From: CAVSVP01 sp963731125
GTDB taxonomy: Bacteria > Pseudomonadota > Gammaproteobacteria > Competibacterales > Competibacteraceae
DNA: 64,000 nt
Reading direction: 5' to 3'
NCBI GenBank assembly: GCA_963731125.1
Contig: CAVSVP010000002.1
Location: forward strand, 1-64,000
Every line of letters starts with the position of its first letter. Positions within the stretch are counted from its first letter, which is position 1. Both the position numbers and the translations under genes were made by a program. The notes under the pieces are model-generated. The model was not told where the DNA came from, did no database searches, and was given only the letters and a program-made list of their open reading frames with translations. Of this stretch, positions 1-8,646 are shown in pieces.

Positions 1-348
1 AACGTACGGCCGACAACCGCGAGCCCTGCGCCGCCATCCGGGCCAGCACCAGAAACAATGCCAGGTTCCCGGTTCGCCCCTGGCCCAACACCCGAACGAT
101 CCCTAACCGCTCCGCTACCGCCTTGAGCATGAACAGGACTCCAAACACCCGGTCACTGACCGGCGCGGCCGCCTCCCGCTGGCCATCAACCTCTCCCTTC
201 AAACAGCGCCGCAGCGCCTGGACACGTTCCGCCGGCCAATGGGTGAGATTGGCGATGGTGCGGGTTTTGATGTGGTTGCCGTCACGATAGCTTTCCCGCA
301 GCAGGATCGCGGGGGGGAGCTGCGGTTAGGGACAGTGGCGATGTACAT
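1..348 (-). pseudogene. IS1634-type transposase, N-terminal part, frameshifted and cut by the window edge
   Basis: Read on the minus strand from the ATG at 348, the sequence begins MYIATVPNRSSPP. After a one-base shift in the C run at 311-317 (minus-strand C7) it continues AILLRESYRDG, then RTIANLTHWPAERVQALRRCL, and stays open to position 1. This is the usual N-terminus of IS1634-family (IS4 superfamily) transposases, with the motif SPPAxLLRES followed by the NLxHWP motif. C8 rather than C7 would restore one frame, so the copy carries a single-base deletion, or uses slippage, at codon 13. The catalytic DDE region lies beyond the window. Insertion of this element probably removed the 5' end of the neighbouring DUF3750 gene. 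The exact IS end between 349 and about 480 is not clear. Confidence 0.8.
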
Positions 349-483
349 GCGTTTATAGATAACAAACTATTTACATTATGTCAATTAAAATAAGCTATTT
401 ACATGCCTACATAATCACAGCCAAAATCACGATTTTATCAGAAAGTTCAGTAAATTACGTCAAATCACAGGGGGGAAGATCCG

Positions 484-1065
484 TTACAAGTCTATACCGC
501 CCGCGCTTTTGGTTGGCGTGGCGTCTTAGGCGCCCATACCTGGATTGCCATCAAACCCACTGGAGCAAAGCAGTATCAGCGCTATGAGGTGCTCGGCTGG
601 GGCGTGCGGCGGGGATATCCTGCGGCGCGGGTGCGAACGGGCGTTCCCGATGGGTATTGGTTTGGGAGTCAGCCGCGCCTTCTCGTCGATCTACGAGGAG
701 AAGGCGTGGATGCGTTGATAGAAAACGTTCGCCGAGCAGCGCAGCACTACCCCCATCAGAATGAATACCGCCTCTGGCCAGGTCCCAATAGTAATACCTT
801 CACAGCTTATATCGGCCGCTCGGTGCCGGCACTCAAGCTGGAATTGCCGCCGACAGCCATTGGCAAAGACTATATAGCCGGCGGCGGGTTGGCGGGTCTT
901 ACGCCTAGCGGTAGTGGCTATCAAGTCTCAATCTACGGGGTTCTTGGATTATTAATTGGCTTTCGCGAAGGAGTGGAAGTCAATCTGCTGGGCTTGACGT
1001 TCGGGCTTGACCCGTTTGGGCCTGCGCTTAAGCTGCCGGGGCTTGGCCGGGTTGGCTTTGATTGA
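484..1065 (+). pseudogene. DUF3750 family protein, N-terminally truncated
   Basis: The frame is open from 454 and reads as protein from about 484 (LQVYTARAFGWRG, then HTWIAIKPTG, GWGVRRG, DGYWFG, WPGPNSNTF, LPPTAIGKDY). It ends at a normal-looking LPGLGRVGFD. These blocks are typical of DUF3750, a bacterial family of unknown function, usually with an N-terminal membrane or signal segment. That segment is missing: a stop lies at 451-453 and no ATG, GTG or TTG start occurs before GTG 589, which is inside the conserved domain. The break faces the IS1634-type element, so I infer that insertion cut the gene. A truncated product from GTG 589 is possible but would lack the first conserved block. Confidence 0.72.
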
Positions 1066-1241
1066 CGCCGGCTCGGTAATCGCCGCAGGAAACAACTTTT
1101 CGCACCGGCGCTTCCCCAATTTGCGTAAGTCCTAACTTTAAAAGATTTCGACCTGTACGGTTAAATTGAAGCCTCCCAGGCCTGCTACTATTCTTACAAG
1201 TAGCCATCTCACCCTTGAAATCGTCACCTGGGGGGCGCGCC

Positions 1242-1547
1242 ATGAAGAACCTGGAAGTGTGTGTGCAGATTACGATCAAGCCAACGGAGGCGAGTGTTGC
1301 GGCGGATAAGGCTGCCACCCGCGTGGATGCGGGTCAGTTCCGGCTGGTGCTGGAGGCGGGCAGCGTATTCGATATCGATGCATTGGAGGCTGGCGTCTTG
1401 GAAGCCAGCTATGCGACGATGCGGGATGCCTTGGCTGGGGTGTTGGAAGAGGCGAGCCGGGCGCGTGCCCTGGAGGTGTGTGACGAAAAAGGGGGGTCTG
1501 CCGGGTGGTGCGGCACGCCAGTGACTACCGGGTGGATGGCGAAGTAG
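1242..1547 (+). CDS. IS orfA, N-terminal part of a transposase
   Basis: This is a 101-residue frame starting MKNLEVCVQITIKP from ATG 1242; an in-frame TTG at 1215 is possible but less likely. The product is helical and has no catalytic motif. It overlaps orfB. Both frames are open across the run AAAAAGGGGGG at 1486-1496, so a -1 slip there would join orfA to orfB (open from 1484) and give one transposase of about 550 residues. That would be either programmed frameshifting, as in several IS families, or a one-base mutation. The sequence alone cannot separate the two. Confidence 0.6.
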   Translation: MKNLEVCVQITIKPTEASVAADKAATRVDAGQFRLVLEAGSVFDIDALEAGVLEASYATMRDALAGVLEEASRARALEVCDEKGGSAGWCGTPVTTGWMAK

Positions 1548-2881
1548 GCCGGTTTCGGTTTGGTATATTCGATGTGGTGGATGAAGCCGATGCGATCGTC
1601 TTTGCGGGCGGGCAGTTATGGCCGGCTCGTCAGGGGCGGCAGTGGTACCCGACGGCCGGTTTCAAGGAACTGGCCGTGCTGACCGGGGCGACCCAACGCA
1701 GCTACCGCCAGACGGTTGACCACTTTAACCGCAGCCGCCATCAGGCGGTTGGTGGGACGCCGTTGAACAGCTTGCGCGACGGGGCGGAAAGGGAAGGACG
1801 GCAGGTCATCGAGTTTCTGGAGTGTCACAGTGAGCGCGTGTTGAGGTCGCATCGGTTCGACGCCGACGGCCGTCCGGAGCGAAGTGCCCCGCTGTGCGGC
1901 GAGGTGGAATCGTTCGTGCCGACGCGGTTGAGCGAACCGACGGTCAACGCGGCGCTGGCCGTGATCGAGCAAACCATGCGCCAGCGGGGGTTGGACGAAG
2001 GGCTGATCGAAGCAGTCAAGCAACAGCGCCACGGTGCGGACTACGAACAGCACCACGATACGGTCAATATCGCCGTGGATGATGTCGGGGTCAAGGAGCA
2101 GAAGGCGGAACGGGTGCGCCAGGGCGGCGCGGCGGTGGAAACCGAAGCGGTGGCAGGGCCCGCGACCGTCGAGGAATGCCCCGAGACTCCAGCGTGGACG
2201 GCGAACCAGCGCCCGACGGTGCACACTACGGTGGCGCAAATCGAGCAGCCGGGGCAGCGCTTTACGCTGACCGGCGCCGACGTAGGCCAGGTGCTACGAT
2301 TCGTGTTGGCTTTTCTGCTCACCAATGGTCTGCTGGCGCAGCGGCTGCGGTTCTTTACCGATGGCCAACGCAGCTTGCAGGGGGCCATTGTCAGTTTCTT
2401 CAGCTGGCATCCCGCCGTGTCGCTGATCCTGGATTGGTTCCACCTGGTCAAGAAGTGCAAAGCGCAATTGAGCCTGGCCTGCCGCGGCCGTGAGATTCGC
2501 AATCGCCACCTGAAGGTGTTGCTCGGCCTGCTGTGGTTCGGGCTGCTTGACCGAGCACAGGACTATTTACGTTCCATCGCCGCGGCGGAGTTGAAGAATC
2601 CGGCGGCGATGAAACGCCTGATCGGGTATCTGGAGCGTAACCGCTCCGGGATTCCCTGCTATGCCTTGCGGTGCCAGTTGGGGCTTCCCAACTCCAGCAA
2701 TCCGGTCGAGCGCGCCAACAACCTGGTCACTGCCAACCGCCAAAAGCATCATGGGATGAGTTGGTCGAAACCAGGCTCTCACGCACTGACAGCGCTGAGC
2801 GCGGTGGTTCTCAATGGTGCCACCCGAACTTGGGTGCGAAACAGGGTCATCCCTTTCCAGTTCGTTACCAAGGCGGCTTGA
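1484..2881 (+). CDS. IS orfB, DDE-type transposase
   Basis: The frame is open from 1484, and the first possible stand-alone start is GTG 1505 (458 residues). Likely DDE catalytic motifs are the aspartates in NIAVDDVGVKEQKAER, FFTDGQRSL with ILDWFHLVKKC, and a glutamate in NPVERANNLVTANRQKHHG. The closing segment (MSWSKPGSHALTAL) resembles the C-terminus of ISKra4/ISLre2-like transposases. The stop lies just inside the right inverted repeat. It is probably made as a fusion with orfA by -1 frameshifting. It looks intact from its start to the stop. Confidence 0.7.
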   Translation, partial: RKRGVCRVVRHASDYRVDGEVGRFRFGIFDVVDEADAIVFAGGQLWPARQGRQWYPTAGFKELAVLTGATQRSYRQTVDHFNRSRHQAVGGTPLNSLRDGAEREGRQVIEFLECHSERVLRSHRFDADGRPERSAPLCGEVESFVPTRLSEPTVNAALAVIEQTMRQRGLDEGLIEAVKQQRHGADYEQHHDTVNIAVDDVGVKEQKAERVRQGGAAVETEAVAGPATVEECPETPAWTANQRPTVHTTVAQIEQPGQRFTLTGADVGQVLRFVLAFLLTNGLLAQRLRFFTDGQRSLQGAIVSFFSWHPAVSLILDWFHLVKKCKAQLSLACRGREIRNRHLKVLLGLLWFGLLDRAQDYLRSIAAAELKNPAAMKRLIGYLERNRSGIPCYALRCQLGLPNSSNPVERANNLVTANRQKHHGMSWSKPGSHALTALSAVVLNGATRTWVRNRVIPFQFVTKAA

Positions 2882-2918
2882 TCTAACCGTACAGGTCGAA
2901 AGATTTTGACTAATGGGG

Positions 2919-4085
2919 CTAAGCCGTTAATATCGATGGTCTAAGATTCATCCGAGTGACAATGTTTTCTATCTCATCTTTGTACACAGGATTCATAACG
3001 ATAATTATGTCAGGTTGATACTTTTTGAGAAAGTTTGGAGGAACAACTTGATGAGCGGTGCCGGGGATAAATTTTCCATATTTATTTGGATTGACATCTA
3101 CAATGCACCCCATCTCGTTTTCTACTGTAAGCGTATTGAGAAATGTTATTCCCTTAGAGCCGGCTCCCCAAACAACTACATTTAAACCAAGCTTTTTATA
3201 ATTTTCGAGCGCTTCCTTCCATCCGTCGATTTTTTCTTGGTACTTCCGTTTAAAAGTGCTTACAAACTTTACCACATTTTCTATGTTATTCGAGTCAATC
3301 ACCGGTAAGTCTTTTTTATTATTGATAAAAGCATCAATACATAAAAATTGATCACCAAAGGTACTTCTTACCTGGTTTACCTGGAATCCGCTTTTACAGA
3401 ATGCGTGCGTCAGTGACTGCTTGCTAAAATAACTACAATGTTCATAAATAATATCCCAAATGCCCATTTCTTTGAGAATAAACAATACATTTGGAACTTC
3501 AAAAAAAATGTTACTTTTGTTGCTTGCCGTTTTATAGACAGTATCTAAGAATTTTCGAGGAAATTGAATATGTTCAAGAGCATGTCGACAGCAAATTAAA
3601 TCTGCGCTGTAAGATGCATAGCTTTCCGAATAATAGTCTTTAACAAAGTTAATTTTATTTAAAGCGGTACCATTAATTCTTCCTGAAAGATAGCTTGGAT
3701 CGAAACCAACACCATAGTTGTCACCCAATTCACAAAGGAGTGCTAGAAATTCTCCCTTGCCACAAGCAATTTCAATGATTGTTTTTTGATAAAGGTCATA
3801 CTTCTTAATTAATTGATTGGCAAGCGATGTAGCATATTCTTGAAAGTGTTCAGAATAATGCAATGAATTTTCATAACTTTCATTATATTCAGTTAATTTA
3901 GAGTTAAAAGCCGAATTAAAGAGGTGGCCGCAGTACCGACATAATGTGAGATCGATGTCTCCTCTAGGTATATTAAAGGCTTCATGAGGCGTTGCTAGCA
4001 ACACATTACAAAAAACGGGTATATTAGAAATTTTGATACAGGTCGAAGTATCGAATGAATCGCAAACAGGGCATTGGTGTTCCAT
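2919..4085 (-). CDS. Class I SAM-dependent methyltransferase with N-terminal zinc motif (sugar C-methyltransferase type)
   Basis: The product has 388 residues. An N-terminal zinc motif (CPVCDSF, then CRYCGHLFN) matches the Methyltransf_13 domain. It is followed by a SAM-binding core (IEIACGKGEFLALL, residues about 105-118) and a C-terminal Methyltransf_14-like Rossmann region (VVVWGAGSKGITFLNTL, about 305-321). This order is known from NDP-hexose C-methyltransferases such as the TylCIII family, so a C-methyl transfer to a nucleotide sugar or glycan is inferred. It is a paralogue of the next gene and distinctly AT-rich compared with the surrounding genes, suggesting acquired DNA. It starts at ATG 4085, 28 bp after its neighbour's stop. 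The exact substrate cannot be read from the sequence. Confidence 0.82.
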   Translation of the reverse strand: MEHQCPVCDSFDTSTCIKISNIPVFCNVLLATPHEAFNIPRGDIDLTLCRYCGHLFNSAFNSKLTEYNESYENSLHYSEHFQEYATSLANQLIKKYDLYQKTIIEIACGKGEFLALLCELGDNYGVGFDPSYLSGRINGTALNKINFVKDYYSESYASYSADLICCRHALEHIQFPRKFLDTVYKTASNKSNIFFEVPNVLFILKEMGIWDIIYEHCSYFSKQSLTHAFCKSGFQVNQVRSTFGDQFLCIDAFINNKKDLPVIDSNNIENVVKFVSTFKRKYQEKIDGWKEALENYKKLGLNVVVWGAGSKGITFLNTLTVENEMGCIVDVNPNKYGKFIPGTAHQVVPPNFLKKYQPDIIIVMNPVYKDEIENIVTRMNLRPSILTA

Positions 4086-4113
4086 AAAGTTATCACCCTT
4101 ATTATGTCGATTT

Positions 4114-5295
4114 TCACAAGATAAACAGTTCAGGAGACAAACCCAACTGCCGTAATGTATTGCTGATTTCTTTACGGTATATAGGGTTCATAATAACGAC
4201 GACATCCGGGCGGTATGCTTTAAGGAAATCTGGGGCAACTATTTGTTGTCCCGTGCCAGACATATAAAAACCTTTTCTAAAAGGATTGATATCGACAACA
4301 TATTCAATCATCTTGCCGACGTCTAATGTCGTAAGAAATGACACGCCTTTAGAACCAGAACCCCAAAGCACAATTTTCTTGCCTTGTGCTGCGAAACTGG
4401 CAAGGCGGCTATGCCAAAGCTGACGTTTTATTTGAAGCTGCTTAGGAAACTCTGCCACATACTCTTTCAGTATCGGCATATCCTCCTCTTGTGGGAGGGC
4501 TGTTTGTGTGTCGACAGGATAAGTCGCTGGCCGTGCCTCAATAGTAAGGTACTGATCATCATATTCCGTCGATAAGTTAAACACCTCAAAACCGCATCGA
4601 CGGAATAAGCGTCCCAATGATCCTGGCGTAAAGTATGAACAGTGTTCGTAATAAATATCTTCAAATGCGCAGTCGCGGAGAATGCGTGTTGCTTCTGGTA
4701 TTTGGAAAAACACAATGGTCTCCGAGCGGTCTCCAATAGAGCGTCGAATAGTACTAATAAATTCTGCTGTTGGATGAATATGTTCGAGTGTCATTTTACA
4801 GCAGACAAAATCTCCTTGATAAGACGAATACTTTTCTGAATAAAAATCTTGTATAAAGGTAATGTGTTGCAAAGCCGGGCTTTCAATTCGGTTTTCTATA
4901 TAGCCAGGATCAAATCCTATACCTCTATTGCCACCAATTTCACACAGCAATATTAAAAATTCTCCTTTTCCACAGCCAATTTCGATAACTTGTTTCTCAT
5001 GTAAGTTGTACTTTTTTATTAATCGGTGGGCTAGTTCTTTGTGAAATTCTTGAAACGTTCCAGAGTAACTTTGTGTTTCTTCATAACGTCCGGAATATTC
5101 CGTTAATTTCTCTTCAAATGCTACGTTTGATACAAAACCACATTCGTAACAAAAAGCAAGTCGAATTTCACCTTTCGGATAATTAATTGCCTCTTCAGAT
5201 GAGCTTAACAATATACAACTGTTGGCAGGAACCGATTTTAACTGGTGAAAAATTTCCATTTCTCCAACATGACAGCTAGGGCATGTATAAACCAT
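4114..5295 (-). CDS. Class I SAM-dependent methyltransferase with N-terminal zinc motif, paralogue
   Basis: The product has 393 residues with the same three-part plan as the gene at 2919: zinc motif (CPSCHVGEM and CYECGFVSN), SAM site (IEIGCGKGEFLILL) and C-terminal block (IVLWGSGSKGVSFLTTL, then VDINPFRKGFYMSGTGQQI). The two proteins are colinear throughout, which points to a tandem duplication followed by strong divergence. It is probably a C-methyltransferase of the glycan pathway. It lies in the minus-strand cluster, 37 bp from the next gene. Its function beyond methyl transfer is inferred from domain order and context. Confidence 0.82.
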   Translation of the reverse strand: MVYTCPSCHVGEMEIFHQLKSVPANSCILLSSSEEAINYPKGEIRLAFCYECGFVSNVAFEEKLTEYSGRYEETQSYSGTFQEFHKELAHRLIKKYNLHEKQVIEIGCGKGEFLILLCEIGGNRGIGFDPGYIENRIESPALQHITFIQDFYSEKYSSYQGDFVCCKMTLEHIHPTAEFISTIRRSIGDRSETIVFFQIPEATRILRDCAFEDIYYEHCSYFTPGSLGRLFRRCGFEVFNLSTEYDDQYLTIEARPATYPVDTQTALPQEEDMPILKEYVAEFPKQLQIKRQLWHSRLASFAAQGKKIVLWGSGSKGVSFLTTLDVGKMIEYVVDINPFRKGFYMSGTGQQIVAPDFLKAYRPDVVVIMNPIYRKEISNTLRQLGLSPELFIL

Positions 5296-5332
5296 TCGTA
5301 TTTATCTCCTGTAGCATATTCCAGACATTGGC

Positions 5333-6559
5333 TTATACTAATTTTGGTTCAGGAATAGGAATAATGAATTTTCCTCCTCGTCGGCGATATTCACTTTGTT
5401 GTGCAAGAATTTCATCAGCGAGATTCCAGGAAAGCAGCAGTACATAATCTGGCATTTCCTCAAGAATCTTCTCAGGGCCGAAAATCGATAAATGTTGTCC
5501 CGGCATATAAAGACCCTGTTTGTATGTGTTACGATCTACTATAAAATCAACGATTTGCCTATCAATCCCCACATAATTTATTAACGTGCTTCCTTTAGCT
5601 GCAGCTCCGTATGCTGCAATTTTTTTTCCTGCTGCTTTGAGATCTGTCAACAAATTTTTTAAAGCATATTTAACACTTTGAACGCGATCGGAGAATTGGC
5701 GATAGTAGCTGATGTCATTGACCTTTTCCTTAGCCTCCACATCCAGTAGGTCGCGAACCGAATTGCTAACCTTCTCCTTTTTCTCAACATATAAACGCAG
5801 CGATCCTCCGTGAGTAGAAAGCCGCTTAATCTCATTTAAAAATAATGCGTGTCTTCTAAACAGATTATCGAGCGCCGTTACTGAAAAATAACAAAGATGT
5901 TCATGATAAATCGTATCAAATTCCCGATGATCGATTAGATCCTTAACATAAGGCACTTCAATAACGGCCACGCCGTTGTTTTTAAGCAATATTTTAATTC
6001 CTTCTACAAATCCATTGGTATCCTCGACATGGGCCAGAACGTTGTTGGCATGTATTACATCGGCAAGTTGCTCTTTATTTTGTAACTCTTGGGCTAACCC
6101 TGTAGTAAAAAAAGCATGTAACGTAGGCACACCCATACGTTCAGCTGTGATTGCCGGTCCCTCCGCCGGATCAATACCTAGAACCGGAATATTGTGCTCC
6201 ACGTAGTTTTTCAGCAGGTAGCCGTCGTTACTTGCCAATTCGACAACAAGGCTGTTTGAGTTCAGATTGCGAGATTTTATTAACTCCAAGGCGTTCCCGC
6301 GACAGTGTTGCAACCAGGCGTCTGAAAACGATGAGTAGTAGGGGTAATCTTCACAGAATAAGACAGAGGGAGGTACTGTCTCAAGGATTTGTATCAACCC
6401 GCAATTTGGGCAAAATGCGACTTCCAGAGAAAATTTAGGCTCTGGTTTACGAAGCTGCACTTCAGTGAGTAAACGATCAGCCAAAGGCATCTGACCGAGA
6501 TTTAATACTGGCTCTAAGTTTGAGCTGCCACATGAACGACATGCTGTTATCCTACTCAT
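5333..6559 (-). CDS. Sugar C-methyltransferase, Methyltransf_13/14 family
   Basis: The product has 408 residues. The N-terminal zinc-binding domain has CRSCGSSNLEPVLNLG and FCPNCGLIQILETV. The SAM-binding region follows (VVELASNDGYLLKNY, about residues 105-120). The C-terminal domain has AYGAAAKGSTLINYVG and FIVDRNTYKQGLYMPG. This is the classical length and layout of NDP-hexose C-3 methyltransferases acting on 4-keto-6-deoxy sugars. It is more standard in sequence and composition than the two downstream paralogues and probably represents the ancestral cluster member. It starts at ATG 6559 and ends 37 bp before the next gene. Confidence 0.85.
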   Translation of the reverse strand: MSRITACRSCGSSNLEPVLNLGQMPLADRLLTEVQLRKPEPKFSLEVAFCPNCGLIQILETVPPSVLFCEDYPYYSSFSDAWLQHCRGNALELIKSRNLNSNSLVVELASNDGYLLKNYVEHNIPVLGIDPAEGPAITAERMGVPTLHAFFTTGLAQELQNKEQLADVIHANNVLAHVEDTNGFVEGIKILLKNNGVAVIEVPYVKDLIDHREFDTIYHEHLCYFSVTALDNLFRRHALFLNEIKRLSTHGGSLRLYVEKKEKVSNSVRDLLDVEAKEKVNDISYYRQFSDRVQSVKYALKNLLTDLKAAGKKIAAYGAAAKGSTLINYVGIDRQIVDFIVDRNTYKQGLYMPGQHLSIFGPEKILEEMPDYVLLLSWNLADEILAQQSEYRRRGGKFIIPIPEPKLV

Positions 6560-6631
6560 TGTCAGGTTTCTCCTTACCTACTATTTCAAAGTGTGGAAAC
6601 AGAACTATTTTCGCCGGTGATGCTGCTTAGC

Positions 6632-7705
6632 TTATACGTCTTGCAGTTCTTGGCGAGCTGCTATGTCTCCTTTATTGTCTGGTTGTATCCAGTGCAACTC
6701 TTGATCTAATTGACCTGTCGCAATGAGTGCTTTAACATGGGCAATACGCATATATTTAGGTCCTTCGAATTCCTCCAGAGTCAATCCAACCTTTTTATAC
6801 TCTGCATACAATTGTTCTACCCCTTTTTGCACTGTCCACTGGGGTTTATAGTCGTGCAAAGTAAGGGCAATTTTATTGCAATCAACTCGATAGGATCGTT
6901 TGTCTGGTCCGGCATCTAGCGCATAGGAAACATGGCATCCTGGCACAACCGCTTTGACAATCTCTGCAAGTTCCCGCATCTGGTAGTTTTCAGTACTCGT
7001 TCCCACGTTAAAAGCTTCGTTGTGAATTAGCTCTCGGGGAGTGTGTAATACCGCCAGGTAGGCTCGCGAAATGTCTTCCACATGAACGACAGGACGCCAT
7101 GGTGTGCCATCGCTCTTGAGATAGACTTTACCCGTTGTGAATGCCCACGCCGTCAGGTTGTTGAGCACTAAATCGAAGCGTAAACGAGGTGATACTCCAT
7201 AAGCAGTTGATGCGCGTAGAAAGGTAGGACTAAATCCTGAGTCAGCCATGTGCGATAGCGCAGCTTCCACGCGTACTTTTGATACACCATACGGAGTGAC
7301 AGGGTTAAAAGAGGCTTCTTCTGTAAGAAACTCGGCGCCTCCAGCACCGTAGTTACTACAGGAAGACGCAAACAAAAAACGTTTTACGCCAGCCGCCTTC
7401 GCGATTTTAGCAAGGTGGATGGAAGCTTTCTCATTAATGTCCTGCGTTAATTGTGGCCTATAATCGCCAAGAGGATCGTTGGATAAGCCGGCCAGATGGA
7501 TAATTGCATCGAATCCTTCAACGTCCTGCTTTTGAGTGTCCCGAATGTCTTTTTTTAAACTTTCGATATTGGGGACAACGCCGGTGAAAGTGCACTGCTT
7601 GAATAAATCCGTATCAAGTCCTATGACTTTATGCCCATGCTCCAATAACATGGGCACAAGCACAGTCCCTATGTAGCCGGCATGACCAGTCACTAATATA
7701 CGCAT
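6632..7705 (-). CDS. NAD-dependent sugar epimerase/dehydratase (extended SDR)
   Basis: The product has 357 residues. It has the Rossmann glycine motif GHAGYIGTVL (residues 7-16), DAIIHLAGLSNDP, a serine stretch FASSCSNYG and the catalytic YGVSK. These mark an extended short-chain dehydrogenase acting on a nucleotide sugar. The C-terminal extension is longer than in UDP-glucose 4-epimerases. Its place directly after the cytidylyltransferase gene (5 bp apart) suggests a CDP-sugar substrate. It could be an epimerase, dehydratase or 4-ketoreductase; I cannot decide which. A CDP-glucose 4,6-dehydratase (RfbG) is not seen in the window. Confidence 0.82.
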   Translation of the reverse strand: MRILVTGHAGYIGTVLVPMLLEHGHKVIGLDTDLFKQCTFTGVVPNIESLKKDIRDTQKQDVEGFDAIIHLAGLSNDPLGDYRPQLTQDINEKASIHLAKIAKAAGVKRFLFASSCSNYGAGGAEFLTEEASFNPVTPYGVSKVRVEAALSHMADSGFSPTFLRASTAYGVSPRLRFDLVLNNLTAWAFTTGKVYLKSDGTPWRPVVHVEDISRAYLAVLHTPRELIHNEAFNVGTSTENYQMRELAEIVKAVVPGCHVSYALDAGPDKRSYRVDCNKIALTLHDYKPQWTVQKGVEQLYAEYKKVGLTLEEFEGPKYMRIAHVKALIATGQLDQELHWIQPDNKGDIAARQELQDV

Positions 7706-7709
7706 CGTT

Positions 7710-8480
7710 TTAACTCCATACTTTCCATGGAGAATTTCCTTGGTGCCACAATTTTTCTAGCAGTTTCTTATCACGTATCGTGTCCATACATTGCCAGAAC
7801 GAAGTATGCCGGTAGGCCATCAGTTGGCCGTCTTCCGCTAATCGCTCCAAAGGTTCCTTTTCCCATTGCGTATCATCGTTTTCGACGTAATCAAAGATAC
7901 CCGGTTCAAGCACGAAAAAGGCACCATTGATCCATCCTTCACTGGTTTGTGGTTTTTCAGTGAATTTAAGTACTTGGTCTCCTTCAAACTCCAGGTGACC
8001 AAAGCGGGCGGGAGGACGTACGGCGGTTAACGTCGCTAATTTTCCATGAGAGCGATGAAACCGTAACAAAGCATGTAGATTGATATCCGACACACCGTCT
8101 CCCCAAGTCAGCATAAAAGCGCCGCTACCTATCCAGGGTGCCAAGCGCTTTATCCGACCACCGGTGGCGGTATTAAGTCCCGTATTCACTAAATCCACAG
8201 TCCAGTTAGTCTGATTTTTATCATGAAGGATAATATCACCTGTACCCGTCTTTACAGTCATATTGCTGTGTAGTGCACAAAACTCTCTCATCCAGCGTTT
8301 TATGTATTCTCCTTTGTATCCTAGAGCTATGACAAACTCGTTATATCCGTAATGTGCATAATGTTTCATGATGTGCCATAAAATAGGCTGCCCACCAATT
8401 TCTACCATTGGTTTAGGCCTAACCTCGGTTTCTTCAGCGAGTCTTGTACCTAAGCCTCCAGCGAGAATAGCAACTTTCAT
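7710..8480 (-). CDS. rfbF: Glucose-1-phosphate cytidylyltransferase
   Basis: The product has 256 residues, the usual length. The nucleotidyltransferase signature is LAGGLGTRLAEETEVRPKPM (residues 6-25). It also has FVIALGYKGEYIKRW and MLTWGDGVSDINL, whose GDGV carries the metal-binding aspartate. The enzyme joins CTP and glucose-1-phosphate to give CDP-glucose, the entry to CDP-linked deoxy and branched sugars used in O-antigen. It lies between the SDR gene and the initiating transferase on the same strand. Family assignment is firm. Confidence 0.93.
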   Translation of the reverse strand: MKVAILAGGLGTRLAEETEVRPKPMVEIGGQPILWHIMKHYAHYGYNEFVIALGYKGEYIKRWMREFCALHSNMTVKTGTGDIILHDKNQTNWTVDLVNTGLNTATGGRIKRLAPWIGSGAFMLTWGDGVSDINLHALLRFHRSHGKLATLTAVRPPARFGHLEFEGDQVLKFTEKPQTSEGWINGAFFVLEPGIFDYVENDDTQWEKEPLERLAEDGQLMAYRHTSFWQCMDTIRDKKLLEKLWHQGNSPWKVWS

Positions 8481-8646
8481 TTTTTTCTACTCCACAATTA
8501 ATACTCCGAGCTAAAAAGACAGTGAAGTTTACATATCGTGTAACTAGCTCGAAATGACCCGATTCCTTAGAGTCAGTAGTTAAAAACCTGAATGCAAGTT
8601 GTAAGATCTGTTATAAAATTATGTTGTTCTATGTGTGATGCTAAAG

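Larger units (their letters stand above)
1140..2907 (+). mobile_element. Two-frame insertion sequence with 24-bp inverted repeats
   Basis: The ends are inverted repeats at 1140-1163 and 2884-2907, sharing the core TTTCGACCTGTACGGTTA with differences only at the outer edge. Between them lie two overlapping frames, orfA and orfB, reading rightwards and filling the element. I could not see a convincing target-site duplication. The family is uncertain. The orfB motifs resemble the ISLre2/UPF0236 and ISKra4 groups, but the length and the two-frame layout do not let me choose. The element sits between the truncated DUF3750 gene and the glycan cluster and does not obviously damage the methyltransferase at 2919. 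Confidence 0.75.

Noticed and set aside
378..587. 69-codon plus-strand frame left of the DUF3750 remnant
   Set aside because: It runs from AT-rich sequence into the DUF3750 coding region in the wrong frame; no domain and no ribosome-binding site.
1616..2239. Long minus-strand frame inside the first IS
   Set aside because: It is a high-GC shadow of the transposase; its Arg/Pro/His-rich sequence has no family features.
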